A DNA stretch of 64,000 bases from Doryteuthis pealeii (GCA_023376005.1 CM042152.1:90683948-90747947); one strand, 5' to 3'; positions 23,089 through 33,850 are shown, counted from the stretch's first letter. Translations and numbers: made by a program. Notes: generated by a model not told the origin, from the letters alone.

Positions 23089-23880
23089 TCCGAAAGTGAT
23101 AGTTTTTAGGGACTGTTCCAAGTACACCTATTACAATTGGTATCACTATCACCTTCATGTTCTACAGTTTTTTCAACTCTCTGATTGGATCCAAGTATTT
23201 GTCTCTGTTGTGAAAAGTAAAGAGTGTAGAAAGAATAGAATGACGAGACTGATAAACCGTTTGGATAGGTTTTAATATCAAACTGTAGGGACTAGAACTC
23301 TCCTGTGCCTTCGGGGAAAAGAAGTAGAAAAGGTAACGTCCCTTGTCAGGTTGGGTGAAGAATTCTCTTTACGGTTTTGGTACCAACGTGTGAGCCTCTT
23401 AGAAACGAGCTCTTGTCTCGGTCTTTTGTGACTGAAGGAACTTCCCCTCGGCGAGCGAGTAACAACCTCAGACTCAACCTGACAACCCCCTCAACGAGGG
23501 AAATATATAAACTGTAAGTAATGCCCCTAAGTGCTTGTTATATTGACTGTTGTTGAGTTTACTCGTGAATAAATAAGGTTAAAAGTACATGTGCTTTCCC
23601 TTTCGTCATTACATTCAGTGAACTTATATTTTGTTCCTCATAGACTGCAGACAGCTATTCTTACAAAACAATTACACTAGTTATCGTCGTACAAAATGTC
23701 CGTGTTTGTATATCCTGTTTGAATCCTAGCGGACAGGGTAGATAATTAGGAGTTAAGGTTAAGGTTATTCAAAGGGAGGTAACTATTTGATTTACAACAG
23801 TCTCTTTTTCGTTTTCTTTCATTTTTTCTTGATGCTCTCCTTGTATGGTAAAGTCCACTATACTTACTACAATGTCATAA
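23089..23880 (-). pseudogene. LINE ORF2 C-terminal fragment, split by a solo LTR
   Basis: On the minus strand, 23800-23880 reads VSIVDFTIQGEHQEKMKENE and 23089-23205 reads DKYLDPIRELKKL, stop, NMKVIVIPIVIGVLGTVPKN. Together these match the conserved tail after the reverse-transcriptase domain of many LINEs, where a '(D/N)KYxDLxxELxxxW' helix is followed by 'VVIGALGTV'. A stop codon replaces the expected Trp, and a 594-bp LTR sits between the two blocks with a GTCTC duplication, so this is a dead fragment. No RT catalytic motif is present upstream; that side is occupied by the ITS foldback. The copy in contig 3 is at 44847-45960. Confidence 0.75.
23206..23799 (+). mobile_element. Solo LTR (family 4), 5-bp TSD GTCTC
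   Basis: Ends TGTTGTGAAAAG and TTTACAACA; GTCTC at 23201-23205 and 23800-23804. A TATA box (ATATATAAACTG) near 23503 and an AATAAA signal near 23569 set plus as the sense strand. It is inserted in a LINE remnant. Confidence 0.85.
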
Positions 23881-23924
23881 TCCAACATGTAACTATTACA
23901 ACATAGGGTCTCCACAAATACATT

Positions 23925-24262
23925 TAAGGTATAATTGGGGTATATTCGCAGAGTTCCGTCCTGGCCTCCTGCCTCAACAACTGCTAGCCGGTGGCCGCTG
24001 GAAAATAACACCAGCTACTTGAAAAAAAACTGGGTTTAGGGTTAGGGTTAGGGTTGGGATTAGGGTTAGGGTTAGGGTTGGGGTTGGAGTTGGGTTTTCG
24101 GGAAAAATGCTATAAGTTGGTTGTTTTTTTGTTGTTTTTTTTTCAATTGACACCGCTTCGGATACGGACTTCAATCGTAGCTGGGGGGGGGGGTTCAGAA
24201 GCCACCGGCTAGCGGTTTTTGAGGCAGGAGGCCGGGTGGAACGAATATTACCAATTATTGAA
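23925..24262. repeat. Foldback with interstitial telomeric repeat core
   Basis: Left arm 23925-24001 and right arm 24196-24262 are inverted copies (GGCCTCCTGCCTCAA and TTGAGGCAGGAGGCC, GCTAGCCGGTGGC and GCCACCGGCTAGC). Between them lies a (TTAGGG)n-like run at about 24032-24090. Confidence 0.75.
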
Positions 24263-24604
24263 TGTGGTATCAAATATGTAATTATTTTTGATAGAATATA
24301 AATTTACATTCAAAACACACCACAAAATTTTCTTTCGATTTGTTGGCCTCTGGCAGCAACCAAATAAGCATGAGATAATATTTTTTTATCTTTTACATTA
24401 TTCTTTTGACTATGTTCATATATTCAATATAACATTAATGATTTTTCTTTCAAGATGAAAGACTCAAAATTAGAAATTAATGATACAGAGAAAATTGTTT
24501 AAGGATGATGATAACACTGGCAAAGTTTTATGAAGTGAAATCAATTTGAAAGATGGAAATTATCTGATCCGTATCAGATATACTTTTTTTAAAATCTATT
24601 TAAG

Positions 24605-24850
24605 AGGCTGGTTAGCTCAGTTGGTAGATCGTTCATACATAATTGCAAGGTTTGATATCAGTCCTCGCCAATTCACCACATGAATAGCACAGCTTGGTTA
24701 ATCTGATATGTGCAGTAAAGCATCTAGGAGCTGACAGTAGGTGTGGCGCTCCACCTCAGAAAAAAGTATCTCTGGTCTAGTGCTAGTAAAAAGGAGATAG
24801 ACTCCCTCACTGTTCAGCTGATTGTGACAAGAGGCTGACTTTATTTTTTT
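24605..24850 (+). repeat. SINE family A
   Basis: A box TAGCTCAGTTG, body GGTGTGGCGCTCCACCTCAG; shared with 47046-47275. Confidence 0.82.
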
Positions 24851-25018
24851 CTCTATTTATTTACTGGTCATGGATTTTGTTGGTGTATTTTTTAAAACTT
24901 TTTTAAAACTGTTATATTAAGCTTCTATAAATGATAATGTCGAAAATTATTCAATTTTTCTTTTTCTTTTGATTCGTGAAATTATGTAAATTATTTTGTT
25001 TCATTTTTGTTGTTGTTT

Positions 25019-25800
25019 ATTGTAACTGCCACTAAACTGACCATTTAATTATATCTTATTTTCAAATAGTTATTTTTGTTTATAAAAATTAACTACAACC
25101 ACAGTATCCATTTTAGAGTAGTTTAATGGGCTTATTAATTTCATTTGTGCCAACCATTAGTTTCTGAATCCCTAACCGGAAAGAGTAAGGGGAACTCACA
25201 TACAAACCCTTTATCAGAAATAACAGTAAACAAATAGAACCATTAAGACTGTAGTTATGAAGGAAGGGTACAAGGCAATTATAGAGTATATAATTGGGTT
25301 AATAGTTTATTGGTTGTGGTATTAAATGTATAAGTATACAAATTGTGTAAATGTCTGTAAGAGGTTGCCAGAGAATTTTTCTCGGTGGGATATATGTATG
25401 TAGAGGTTTGAGAAACTTAAAGTTGTTGTATCTGTCTCAGCAATATCCCGAGGTTGTCCGGTAAGGTCGCTGCTTCATGATGTCAGACAGTCGGAGTTGA
25501 CGTGTTTCTCTCACGGGTGCAGACTCTGTTCTGTTGAGTCAGAGTTCTATCTCTGCCCCCTATTGTCCGGACTTCCGGTAGAGGTCAGATAACCCAATTT
25601 CCAATATCTTTTAGTTTACACCACTGGTCGGGACAGGCGACACGGTAAGGATTTTCTATTTCTTTGAGGATTTCCTATTTCTTTGAGGATTTTTTAAAAA
25701 AGTATTCACTGTTATCCGTTTATTAAATGCAATTTGTTTTCCTTGTACAGTTTCACGGTGTTTATTAAATAAACTTAATGATATCAGTAAAGAAGCTTCA
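25019..25800 (+). repeat. Repeat F, long version
   Basis: TGTAACTGCC start and the TTTCTATTTCTTTGAGGATT duplication near 25655-25690, then AATAAA at about 25766. About 400 bp (25200-25610) are absent from the copy at 4838-5249. Confidence 0.55.
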
Positions 25801-26165
25801 TGCGTCCCTTTTATTGACCCTATTGCCCTTATGGCAAGTCCCAACCCTTTTTATCATATGGGTGCTAGAAGGCGATGGCTGCGGGTCTACATGTCCTGGG
25901 AATGACGTTAAACTCTATCTGATGGTGAGGTTCCAGTTCTAGAGGTTTGGGGAATGTGGAGCACCCCTTCATTACCATTGCTCCCTGGTCCACTCTGACC
26001 CGGAGTGGTAGTACCTGTTAGGGTCCCATCTATGGGTTAAATAGAAAAATGTATTTATAAAAAAATTGTATTATCCATTAAGAATTGATTTATTTTAAAA
26101 CTTTATCGGCATTAAATGACCCACTGAGGTTGATATGCCGTAAAACAAAACAAACCAAACCAAAC
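25801..26165 (+). repeat. Repeat D, 3' half
   Basis: Starts at CCCTATTGCCCTTATGGCAA and ends in the CAAACCAAACC tail; directly abuts repeat F. Confidence 0.75.
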
Positions 26166-26485
26166 CTTTTATTGAAGACCAGTAGTCAGTAAAATGTATG
26201 TCTTTTAGGATTCCATATACGTTGAATATTAATTTTGAATTGATAGGTTGTAGAAATCTGACTGGTTGTAATTTCATGGATGAGTGAACTTTTGATACTT
26301 TGATATGACAAACTGTGTTCCTTTATTCTAAGAGATGTGTTACTTGAGTCAAAGTTGTGGTTATAAGTATTCTTGAGATGTACTATGGCCTTAATAGTGT
26401 TAATTTAAAAAACGAGAAAAACTAGAATGTGTCTTAGTATTATCTGCGTTATTCGGACTATTGTCCCCATCTTCATTGTTATTTG

Positions 26486-26527
26486 TACAACGTTTCGGCC
26501 GATATGCCCTCCGGCCTTCTTCAGGTA
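26486..26527 (-). ncRNA. Hammerhead-like motif, decayed
   Basis: Minus strand: stem I TAC, core CTGAAGA, an extra A, stem II GGCCG/CGGCC, GAAA, a one-pair stem III (CG), TT, then GTA. It is an inverted twin of 26709-26750. The three-pair stem I makes activity doubtful. Confidence 0.5.
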
Positions 26528-26708
26528 TTTCTTGTCGGACTCGGAACCTTCTCGGACTCAGGAACCTTCTCGGACTGGGGAACCTTCTTTTCGACTAAAT
26601 AAAGGGTTAGGTTCAAGTTCCATGATGGCTCCCGATTACGACAAGAATGCTCCCGAGTTTGAAAAGAAGGTTCCCGAGTCCGAGAAGGTTCCCGAGTCCG
26701 ACAAGAAA

Positions 26709-26750
26709 TACCTGAAGAAGGCCGGAGGGCATATCGGCCGAAACGTTGTA
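26709..26750 (+). ncRNA. Hammerhead-like motif, decayed
   Basis: TAC-CTGAAGA-A-GGCCG(10-nt loop)CGGCC-GAAA-CG-TT-GTA: type-I hammerhead order with weak stem I and a minimal stem III. Confidence 0.5.
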
Positions 26751-27148
26751 CAAATAACAATGAAGATGGGGACAATAGTCCGAATAACGCAGATAATACT
26801 AATCTTCAAGCCTCATCTCAAACATTCAGAGAAATAGAATGTTTCTCTTTTACATGTTATGTGCAGATCTAAATTATCTGAATTATTTTGTTTCATTTTT
26901 GTTGCTGTCTATGGCTTTTAGAATCACACACTCCTTGAATATTAATTTGACGAGGACAGGAGAGACAGTGTAGAAAACTGGCTGTAAATTGATACTTGTA
27001 ATTTCATAGATGAGTGGAATTTCTACGCATCTTTGTCAGGAGAAATTTTTGTTCCTTTTTTTAAAGAATTTTTATTAGAGATGTTTTTATCTAAATGTAT
27101 AAAAAGCAGAGATCAATTGAAATAACACTTCTGTTTATAAACTCCTCC

Positions 27149-27178
27149 ATATATATATATATAATATATATATATATA

Positions 27179-27210
<32 letters not shown>

Positions 27211-27229
27211 TGTGTGTGTGTGTGTGTGG
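27149..27229. repeat. (TA)n-(TG)n microsatellite
   Basis: TA runs followed by a TG run; this is where the two duplicate copies begin to carry different inserts. Confidence 0.95.
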
Positions 27230-27301
27230 TGATATTTAATGTGTATCGATAAAAGCATAGATAACAGAACTAAAAATTAACTAAAAACCAAATTACATAA
27301 C

Positions 27302-27341
27302 CCCATGAAGATGACTGGAGCAACAGTCGAAAGCGCTCGGG
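27302..27341 (+). ncRNA. Hammerhead-like motif with first core base changed
   Basis: CCC (stem I), ATGAAGA (core, C3 to A), T, stem II GACTG/CAGTC, GAAA, GCGC (stem III), TC, GGG (stem I). The order and pairing are those of a type-I hammerhead, but C3 is lost, so it is probably inactive. Confidence 0.5.
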
Positions 27342-27492
27342 AAATTAGTATGAAAAATATTATGAATCAACTCGATCCAGATTCAAAAAGGATAACCAGA
27401 AGACTGGAAAAATATCCATACAAAAAATGAAAAAAGAATACTCCGTGTTGTTCAATAACACATGTCTTAAGAATAATTTGCTGCCAAAATAC

Positions 27493-27498
<6 letters not shown>

Positions 27499-27565
<67 letters not shown>
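27499..27565. repeat. (TA)n microsatellite
   Basis: Pure TA run followed by CTAGTAGCAGTTACCCAGCG, a repeat boundary also seen at 49994. Confidence 0.95.
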
Positions 27566-28077
27566 TAGTAGCAGTTACCCAGCGTCATTTGGGCAGAGGG
27601 GTATTTTTTAAAGTTAGTCCCGCTGATCCATTATTACTGAATCGTGAGTTAAATGCCCCATTTAAATCCTTATATAAAAAATAGATCTTGCATTGATCCA
27701 GCTACTCGGAAAAGAATTGTTAATGTCTACTTTCTAAAATACTAAATGAAAATAAAAATCCATGCTGTTATCATTTAGATTTTATTTTTTTAATTATCTT
27801 CACGAATATAAATCAAATCTCTATTATCTTTGCTCAAAAACCAAGCCATGGTGATATTTAATGTGTATATATATATTTACTTTGTCATTAATTGTTTTAT
27901 TTTCGAAGTTTCCTCCTGACATACAGATACACACAACTGCCATTTATATACATATATATAAATATATCACATTCATATGCTTCACTAAATCACTAAATCC
28001 ATTTAATTTTGCAAATATGACATCTAGACATAACAAGGAAGACAGAAACGTGCTCTGTTTTATTTATTAAATTTATA

Positions 28078-28365
28078 TATTTACCAACCCATCCACATGA
28101 GCAGGATGTGACACAAGGTCAGTTTCTAAAGAGGAGTTTAACAGGTTTGAATTCAGTTTTCCTTCTCCAAGACTAGTTACCTAGCCAAGGTTTAAAGAGC
28201 CCAGTCTGCCCTACTATTTACTCATAACTGGAGGTAGATTAGTTGGATGCGCACCTTTCCCAAGTGTATTAGCGAAAGGTGAAATGCAAACAGCCTCGTC
28301 CAGGATTTGAACTCGCGTCGACGAGTCCATTTCCTATGACTCTAACCATTACACCATGCACCCCC
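28078..28365 (-). repeat. SINE family B
   Basis: TATATTTACCAACCC to CCATTACACCATGCA; copy at 50494-50795. Confidence 0.8.
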
Positions 28366-28420
28366 ATTCATTTTTAAAAAATAATTTAAATAAATATGAT
28401 CGAAAATTTAACTAATACAA

Positions 28421-28423
<3 letters not shown>

Positions 28424-28472
<49 letters not shown>
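28424..28472. repeat. (TA)n microsatellite
   Basis: Pure TA run; longer at the equivalent place 50848-50913. Confidence 0.95.
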
Positions 28473-28473
<1 letters not shown>

Positions 28474-28665
28474 AGATTTATCCCAAACTTGGTAGTAAGG
28501 GATGATTCTATATGTTATTTCTAGATCCACTGTACTAATATTGATGATCCAGTATGTATAAATACAGTGAATCATAAATCACTAAAGAGAGCTCAATGTA
28601 AAATAACCTTTTAGATTATATACAGAGCAATATTTATCAATAAAGGAAGAACTCAATACAGTAAT

Positions 28666-28735
28666 CCCATAATAAATTTATTTCGACAAAAATTGATTTA
28701 AACCGGCTCCCCAAGTTTTTGCCTCATCAGATGGG
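28666..28735 (-). ncRNA. Hammerhead ribozyme, type I, elongated stem II
   Basis: Minus strand: stem I CCCAT, core CTGATGA, stem II of 39 nt (GGCAAAAA...TTTTTGTC), GAAA, a self-complementary TAAATTTA as stem III, TT, then ATGGG closing stem I. All invariant core bases are present. The copy at 51108-51199 has a longer stem II. Stem III has no real loop, so activity may need a dimer, as known for minimal stem III hammerheads. Confidence 0.75.
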
Positions 28736-29044
28736 TAACAATTCACTTATGAACAAGCATATCACAAAAAACTCCAAAGAGCTGAATATATGTAAATTCA
28801 ACCAAAAACAAAAAAATATTAAAAAAATTATATATATTTTTTAACAGTGTGGGATTGTAACCATAGAAACAGGAAGTGAATGAAAAAAAGAGATACATCT
28901 CAAAGTTGATTTCTAGGGTGTCCAGACAGACAAAAAGGTGACATGACAGAAAAAACAGAAAGTATATTAAAATATAAAAAGACAAGTAAAATAAAAAGAT
29001 TTTAAATTTAAACATTAGAGTATAATGATGTATAAAAGAAAATA

Positions 29045-29106
29045 CTAGTTAAGATAATATATATTATATATATATATTATATATATTATATATATATATT
29101 AAATAT
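29045..29106. repeat. Interrupted (TA)n
   Basis: TA runs with ATTA interruptions; cleaner at 51518-51567. Confidence 0.9.
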
Positions 29107-29261
29107 ATCCTTGTATTAGTTGAATTTTGGATCTTATCTATTTAAATTATTTTGTTTCATTTTTGTTGCTGATCTTTTAGGATCCCACATTCGTTGCATA
29201 TTAATTTGACGAGGACAGGGGATATAATGTAGAAACTTGGTTGTAATTTCGTGGATGAGTG

Positions 29262-29522
29262 AAATTTCGATTATTTCCTATAAGTCAAACATAAACTAAG
29301 GGGAACCACTCTTGACTGATAAATTATTTACTTATTTTCCCATTAAACTAATCCTAAACACTAACACTAACACTAACCCTAGACCCTAACCCTAAACCTA
29401 ATCCTAAACCCTAACCCAAACCCCATCTTCTTTTTTCCTAGTAGATCAATAAATAAATAAATTATCAGTCAAGAGTGGTTCCCCTTTGTTTATGTTGGAG
29501 TTATAGGAAATAACCGAAATTT
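29262..29522. repeat. Foldback with CCCTAA-like core
   Basis: Arms of about 75 bp (29262-29337 and 29448-29522) are inverted copies (GGGGAACCACTCTTGACTGA and TCAGTCAAGAGTGGTTCCCC). Between them is a degenerate CCCTAA array, 29346-29422. Confidence 0.85.
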
Positions 29523-29779
29523 ATATATATCTTTGTTATGACAATTCTTTTTGAGATGTGTTACTTGAGTCAAAGCTGTGTTCATAAGTGTTCCTGTGGT
29601 GTATTATGGTCTTAATATTGTGTTCATTTAAAAAAGAAAAAGTGGAAATGCTTCTCTTCTACTTGTTATGTGTAGATTTGATTTTTGCATGATAAAATTG
29701 ATTCTGAAGACGCTATCCTTATAGCAAAACATTATCTTCATTTTCTTATACCATCAGATTTATTTCAAAACTGTATGCA

Positions 29780-29783
<4 letters not shown>

Positions 29784-29824
<41 letters not shown>

Positions 29825-29833
29825 AATATATAC

Positions 29834-29889
<56 letters not shown>

Positions 29890-30054
29890 TATTATATATA
29901 TATAGTATATATGTATATATATATGTATATATATATATATATGTATATATATATGTATATATATGTATATATAATATATGTGTGTAAGGGATAGACTCCC
30001 TCGCTGACTGGCTGATACCGACTTTAGGCCGCCCCGTCGACTAAAGAAGATATA

Positions 30055-30108
<54 letters not shown>

Positions 30109-30123
30109 GTGCGTATATATATG

Positions 30124-30180
<57 letters not shown>

Positions 30181-30200
30181 GTATATATGTATATGTATAT
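29784..30200. repeat. Expanded (TA)n with embedded SINE A tail
   Basis: TA/GTATA low complexity with a 60-bp piece at 29989-30048 (GGGATAGACTCCCTCGCTGA onward) that is the 3' end of a family A SINE. The equivalent place in contig 3 (about 52255) has neither. Confidence 0.85.
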
Positions 30201-30247
30201 TCTCATATACAGTATTTCATTTTTCTCCAGATAGTCTGTATTCCCTA

Positions 30248-30286
30248 TACCGTGAGAAAGAGTGAAGGTTCATCCGAAATATCGTA
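30248..30286 (+). ncRNA. Hammerhead-like remnant
   Basis: TAC, decayed core, AGTGAAGGTTCATCC hairpin, GAAA, TA, TC, GTA. The counterpart at 52312-52350 pairs better. Confidence 0.35.
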
Positions 30287-30418
30287 ATTGATCGAACCAG
30301 GGACAGAACAACTGTGGAATATTAAAATTCTGTTTTTTGTTCTTTTTTTTTTAAATTCTTTTTTTCCAATGCTTCAAAATACAAAAAAAAACGCTCACAA
30401 GAACAAAGTTTATAGATA

Positions 30419-30419
<1 letters not shown>

Positions 30420-30479
<60 letters not shown>

Positions 30480-30482
30480 AAT
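30420..30482. repeat. (CA)n-(TA)n microsatellite
   Basis: Pure runs; counterpart at 52482-52552. Confidence 0.95.
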
Positions 30483-30664
30483 AAAGATAGTGGAGTAGTG
30501 GAGACATGAAGTCAATGGCACTTGACAGCTTCAGGCCTATATAATTTTCAAACTAAACTTGCTTTGGAAATGGCATAGCCAAGAAACTGTCAGTTACCAC
30601 AGGCTGTCAGATTCATGGCTATGCTATGCTAAATTAGATACACATGCTCTTATTCACTTATTCG

Positions 30665-30665
<1 letters not shown>

Positions 30666-30759
<94 letters not shown>

Positions 30760-30776
30760 TAGATAGATAGATAGAT
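30666..30776. repeat. (TA)n-(GATA)n microsatellite
   Basis: Long pure TA run then GATAGATA. In contig 3 this position is occupied by repeat G (52742-53397). Confidence 0.95.
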
Positions 30777-30848
30777 AAATATAAGAATAAATATGAATAT
30801 ATATAAGAATAAATATGAATACATATCAATTTATGTATATATATTTAT

Positions 30849-30958
30849 TGCATGAAAGTAAGTCTGTAGCCCCCTGTGTTTCATAACATTTCTGTCTGAT
30901 AAATAGCAAAAAGAGAAAAAGGTATGAAACCCAGGGTTACAGAATTACTTCCATGCAA
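30849..30958. repeat. Small foldback with hammerhead remnant
   Basis: Outer arms TGCATGAAAGTAAGTCTGTA and TACAGAATTACTTCCATGCA are imperfect inverted copies in TA-rich flanks. The hammerhead-like motif 30890-30944 spans the centre and right arm. Confidence 0.7.
30890..30944 (+). ncRNA. Hammerhead-like motif, G8 changed
   Basis: Stem I TTCTGT/ACAGAA (6 bp), core CTGATAA (catalytic G8 to A), weak stem II, GAAA, stem III CC-CAG-GG, TT before the predicted cleavage. The frame is complete but the catalytic base is lost; identical in 53560-53614. Confidence 0.55.
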
Positions 30959-30972
30959 TATATATATATGTA

Positions 30973-31019
<47 letters not shown>

Positions 31020-31166
31020 TTGTATATATATTCTCATATATAATAACTCTATCGCTGATATTGAGCATTTCTTTAATAATACTGCAAAGCTTGGCTCACC
31101 ACTAACTCATCAATTGAGGTAGTGATAACCATCTCTCTCTCTCTCTTCCTCTCTCTCCCCCCTCTC

Positions 31167-31255
<89 letters not shown>

Positions 31256-31258
31256 ATT
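30959..31258. repeat. TA, TC/TCTG and TA microsatellites
   Basis: TA run at 30959-31015, CT/TCTG-rich run at 31133-31200, TA run at 31203-31248. Confidence 0.95.
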
Positions 31259-31483
31259 ATACTAAACAAAACGTGACTCGTTGGGTGACACATTGAGCTC
31301 TGGAATTTGCATGCAAAGCGAATTAATTTTTTTTTAAAATTCGGCCGGAGAATTGAAAATAATTTTTTTTTTTAAAAACAGCGTTAAAATAATTTTGTAA
31401 GATTTCTAAGAAAGCGAACGTTTGACCCATTTTGAATTAGCCAAGATGTTTGTTCGGCTGGCTGCTTTTGAAATTTAACTGCA

Positions 31484-31880
31484 GTGATAATATCACCAAC
31501 CACAAATAATACTAAAATTTATATTGGGGCTACACAGCAACCCTTTAAAAACTGGAATGCGCAGCACATGTTTTCATTAAGGAACAGGAAGTATTGTGGG
31601 ACATCAGCGCTTGCGAAACATCTGTGGTCATTGGGGGAAGGGCACAGGAGGGAACCTGGACTGAAGTGGAGAATTGTTAAGGAGGCACCTTCGCACAAGG
31701 GGAACGGTGGTCCATGTGAGCTGTGCATACAGGGAAATTTATAAATAGCAGAATTTAGTGACCCCGAACAGCTATTGAATACACTGGCAAAGTTAACAAA
31801 CAGATGCAGAGATAAAAATAAACGCAAACTCTGTCTAGTGAATTCCGGTATTACGCAGGGGGTGAAGTTGGGGGTGTAAT
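31484..31880 (+). pseudogene. Penelope-like element GIY-YIG endonuclease fragment
   Basis: The plus-strand reading starts within the endonuclease domain: KIYIGATQQPFK carries the YIG half of the GIY-YIG motif, followed by the QHMFSLRNRKYCGTSALAKH block, LKWRIVKEAP, and a Cys-rich CELC motif. After an in-frame TAA at 31742 the same frame continues with FSDPEQLLNTLAKLTNRCRD, matching the C-terminal tail of Penelope polyproteins after the nuclease. Reverse transcriptase is absent, so this is a 5'-truncated dead copy. The contig 3 copy (54123-54510) also has a +1 frameshift. Nearby hammerhead-like motifs fit PLE terminal repeats. Confidence 0.75.
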
Positions 31881-32138
31881 ATACCCGCTAAATTGAAAAT
31901 GGGTACAACCCACCTATATATTTCATTACGATGGCAGACAAAAAAGAACCCCGAAGATTCGTGCTAATGTGAGAAACTCGAGTCGGTATATTTTATACCA
32001 TTCGTATTTTAAACCATTCGATTTTAATCGTCTATTTAGCTCTCGATATTGAGCACTTTTTACTCGATTTTAGTGAAAAAATCCCGAAGTGAATAAGGTT
32101 GTATATTTATTTACTTAGTGCATGTTTATTTTCACTGC

Positions 32139-32139
<1 letters not shown>

Positions 32140-32231
<92 letters not shown>
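32140..32231. repeat. (TA)n-(TG)n microsatellite
   Basis: Pure runs directly downstream of the PLE remnant. Confidence 0.95.
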
Positions 32232-32232
<1 letters not shown>

Positions 32233-32292
32233 GAAATGATGAATTAATAAAGGAAAGAAAATGTTGAATGGATAAAATTAGTTTAATGAATT

Positions 32293-32431
32293 CCCAACAC
32301 GTGTTTCGCCCGGGAGTTTGTTCATATACATATCGTATTCTATTTATTATTATTTTGAATATGAAACGAAATAATAATAATTTAGAATTATAAAATATTT
32401 AAGTATACAAAGAAAACTGCCTTCTTCAAGG
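32293..32431 (-). ncRNA. Hammerhead-like remnant with long insert in stem II
   Basis: Minus strand: CC, TTGAAGA (core C3 to T), about 115 nt, GAAA, CACGTG (stem III), TT, GGG. Stem III is the same palindrome as in the intact hammerhead at 41646-41687. Weak support. Confidence 0.35.
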
Positions 32432-32496
32432 TAAAATGTTTGAAATTTGAAGTTTATTTATCCTTTCAATATATTGTCGGATTCATTTCCATTTTT

Positions 32497-32610
<114 letters not shown>

Positions 32611-32619
32611 ATCAAGTCT

Positions 32620-33270
32620 ACAAGAACTCATAAAAGTAAGCAATTTGTGAACCCTGCAGTTAAATTATTATTCATGATTCCACGCATTCCTCATAAAGTA
32701 TTTCACTAATCAATAAAATGACATTATTCAGCCTTAAGGGTTTCTGTCAGTTCTATGTGTGAGCCAGACAGACAGACAATTGACTGGGTCAAGTTGCGAA
32801 TAAGCGAATCCCCCCGCGGTCCTCATGAGTTTGGAAACAGTATCCTTTCATGAGAATTAGACGGTTTCAATATACGTCCTTTCCTTCGTGCAGAGAATAG
32901 ATAAATTAAAGATGATGAACTTGTTGTCAGGATGTGATTACATATTTTGTCTGTAGCCGGGAAGATACTGAAGAACAAAATATCTGCTGGGTAAATTAAT
33001 CTACTTTAATTGCTGAGGGCATCAAAGAAATTACCATTTTTTTTCCAATTCTCTTGGAGTCGTCTCGTTTTCCATTGTCTAATAATGAATGGACAGTAAA
33101 AATCAAAATCTTATTCAAATTAACCACTTGAGACAGAATTATATATTTTTTAAAATTCTTATTGCTCCACAGGGTATATGTAGTTTTACATTTTTCTATT
33201 AAAAATCTTATTTGCCCCACTCTTGAAGTACTGATATCAATGCCAACCTATGATGTCATATTAGTGTCAT
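32620..33270. other. Unassigned DNA
   Basis: No repeat family or gene recognised; the ORF at 32996-33220 (minus) is preserved in the contig 3 copy but has no recognisable domain. Confidence 0.4.
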
Positions 33271-33271
33271 A

Positions 33272-33850
33272 TATATATTTACCAACTCCTCCGCACTAGC
33301 AGGATGTGACACAATGTCCTGCTATTTACCCATAGCTGGAGGAAGAGTAGGATTCATACCTTCCCCAGGGATATTAGCGCTAAGTGAAATGCAATTACCA
33401 CATCCAGGATTTGAACTGGGGGTGATGAGTCCATTTCCCATGACTTTAACCATCACACCACGCGCTTCCATATTAGTGTCATATATGTATTTACCAACCC
33501 CTCCGCACGAGCAGGATGTGACACAATGTCAATTTCTTAAGCGGGGTACAACAGGTTTGAATTCAGAGTTTTCCTTCTTCTAGACCGGTTGCCTAACGAA
33601 GGTTAAAGAGCCCAGTCTGTCCTGCTATTTATCCATAGCTAGAGGAAGAGTAGGTTTCATACCTTTCCCAAGGATATTAGCGCTAAGTGAAATGCAATTA
33701 CCACATGCAGGATTTGAACCGGGGTTGACGAGTCCATTTCCCATGACTTTAACCATTACACCACGCGCTTCCATATTAGAGTCATATATGTATTTACCAA
33801 CCCTTCCATATGAGTAAGATGTGACACAAGGTCAGTTTCTTAAAAAACAG
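33272..33850 (-). repeat. Cluster of family B SINEs
   Basis: An internally deleted SINE (33272-33470), a full one (33482-33772) and a tail fragment (33788-33850) are stacked in the same orientation, with TATTAG(T/A)GTCATATATGT between units. Contig 3 has only the first and part of the second (55852-56125). Confidence 0.8.

Larger units (their letters stand above)
26434..26803. repeat. Large palindrome with opposed hammerhead-like motifs
   Basis: Left and right halves are inverted copies from TTAGTATTATCTGCG to CGCAGATAATACTAA. Each arm carries a short array of about 17 bp (GGAACCTTCTCGGACTC) and a hammerhead-like core. The ORFs here (26427-26837 plus, 26521-26775 minus) are products of this symmetry. 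The copy is at about 48864-49255. Confidence 0.85.

Noticed and set aside
26427..26837. 136-aa ORF with PSRTQEPSRT repeats
   Set aside because: It is created by the palindrome and its 17-bp arrays; the reverse strand has the mirror ORF.
29685..29987. 100-aa ORF rich in Ile/Tyr
   Set aside because: Translation of (TA)n; the same applies to the other Tyr-Ile ORFs.
32996..33220. 74-aa minus-strand ORF conserved in both copies
   Set aside because: Conservation follows from overall near-identity of the copies; no domain or coding signature.
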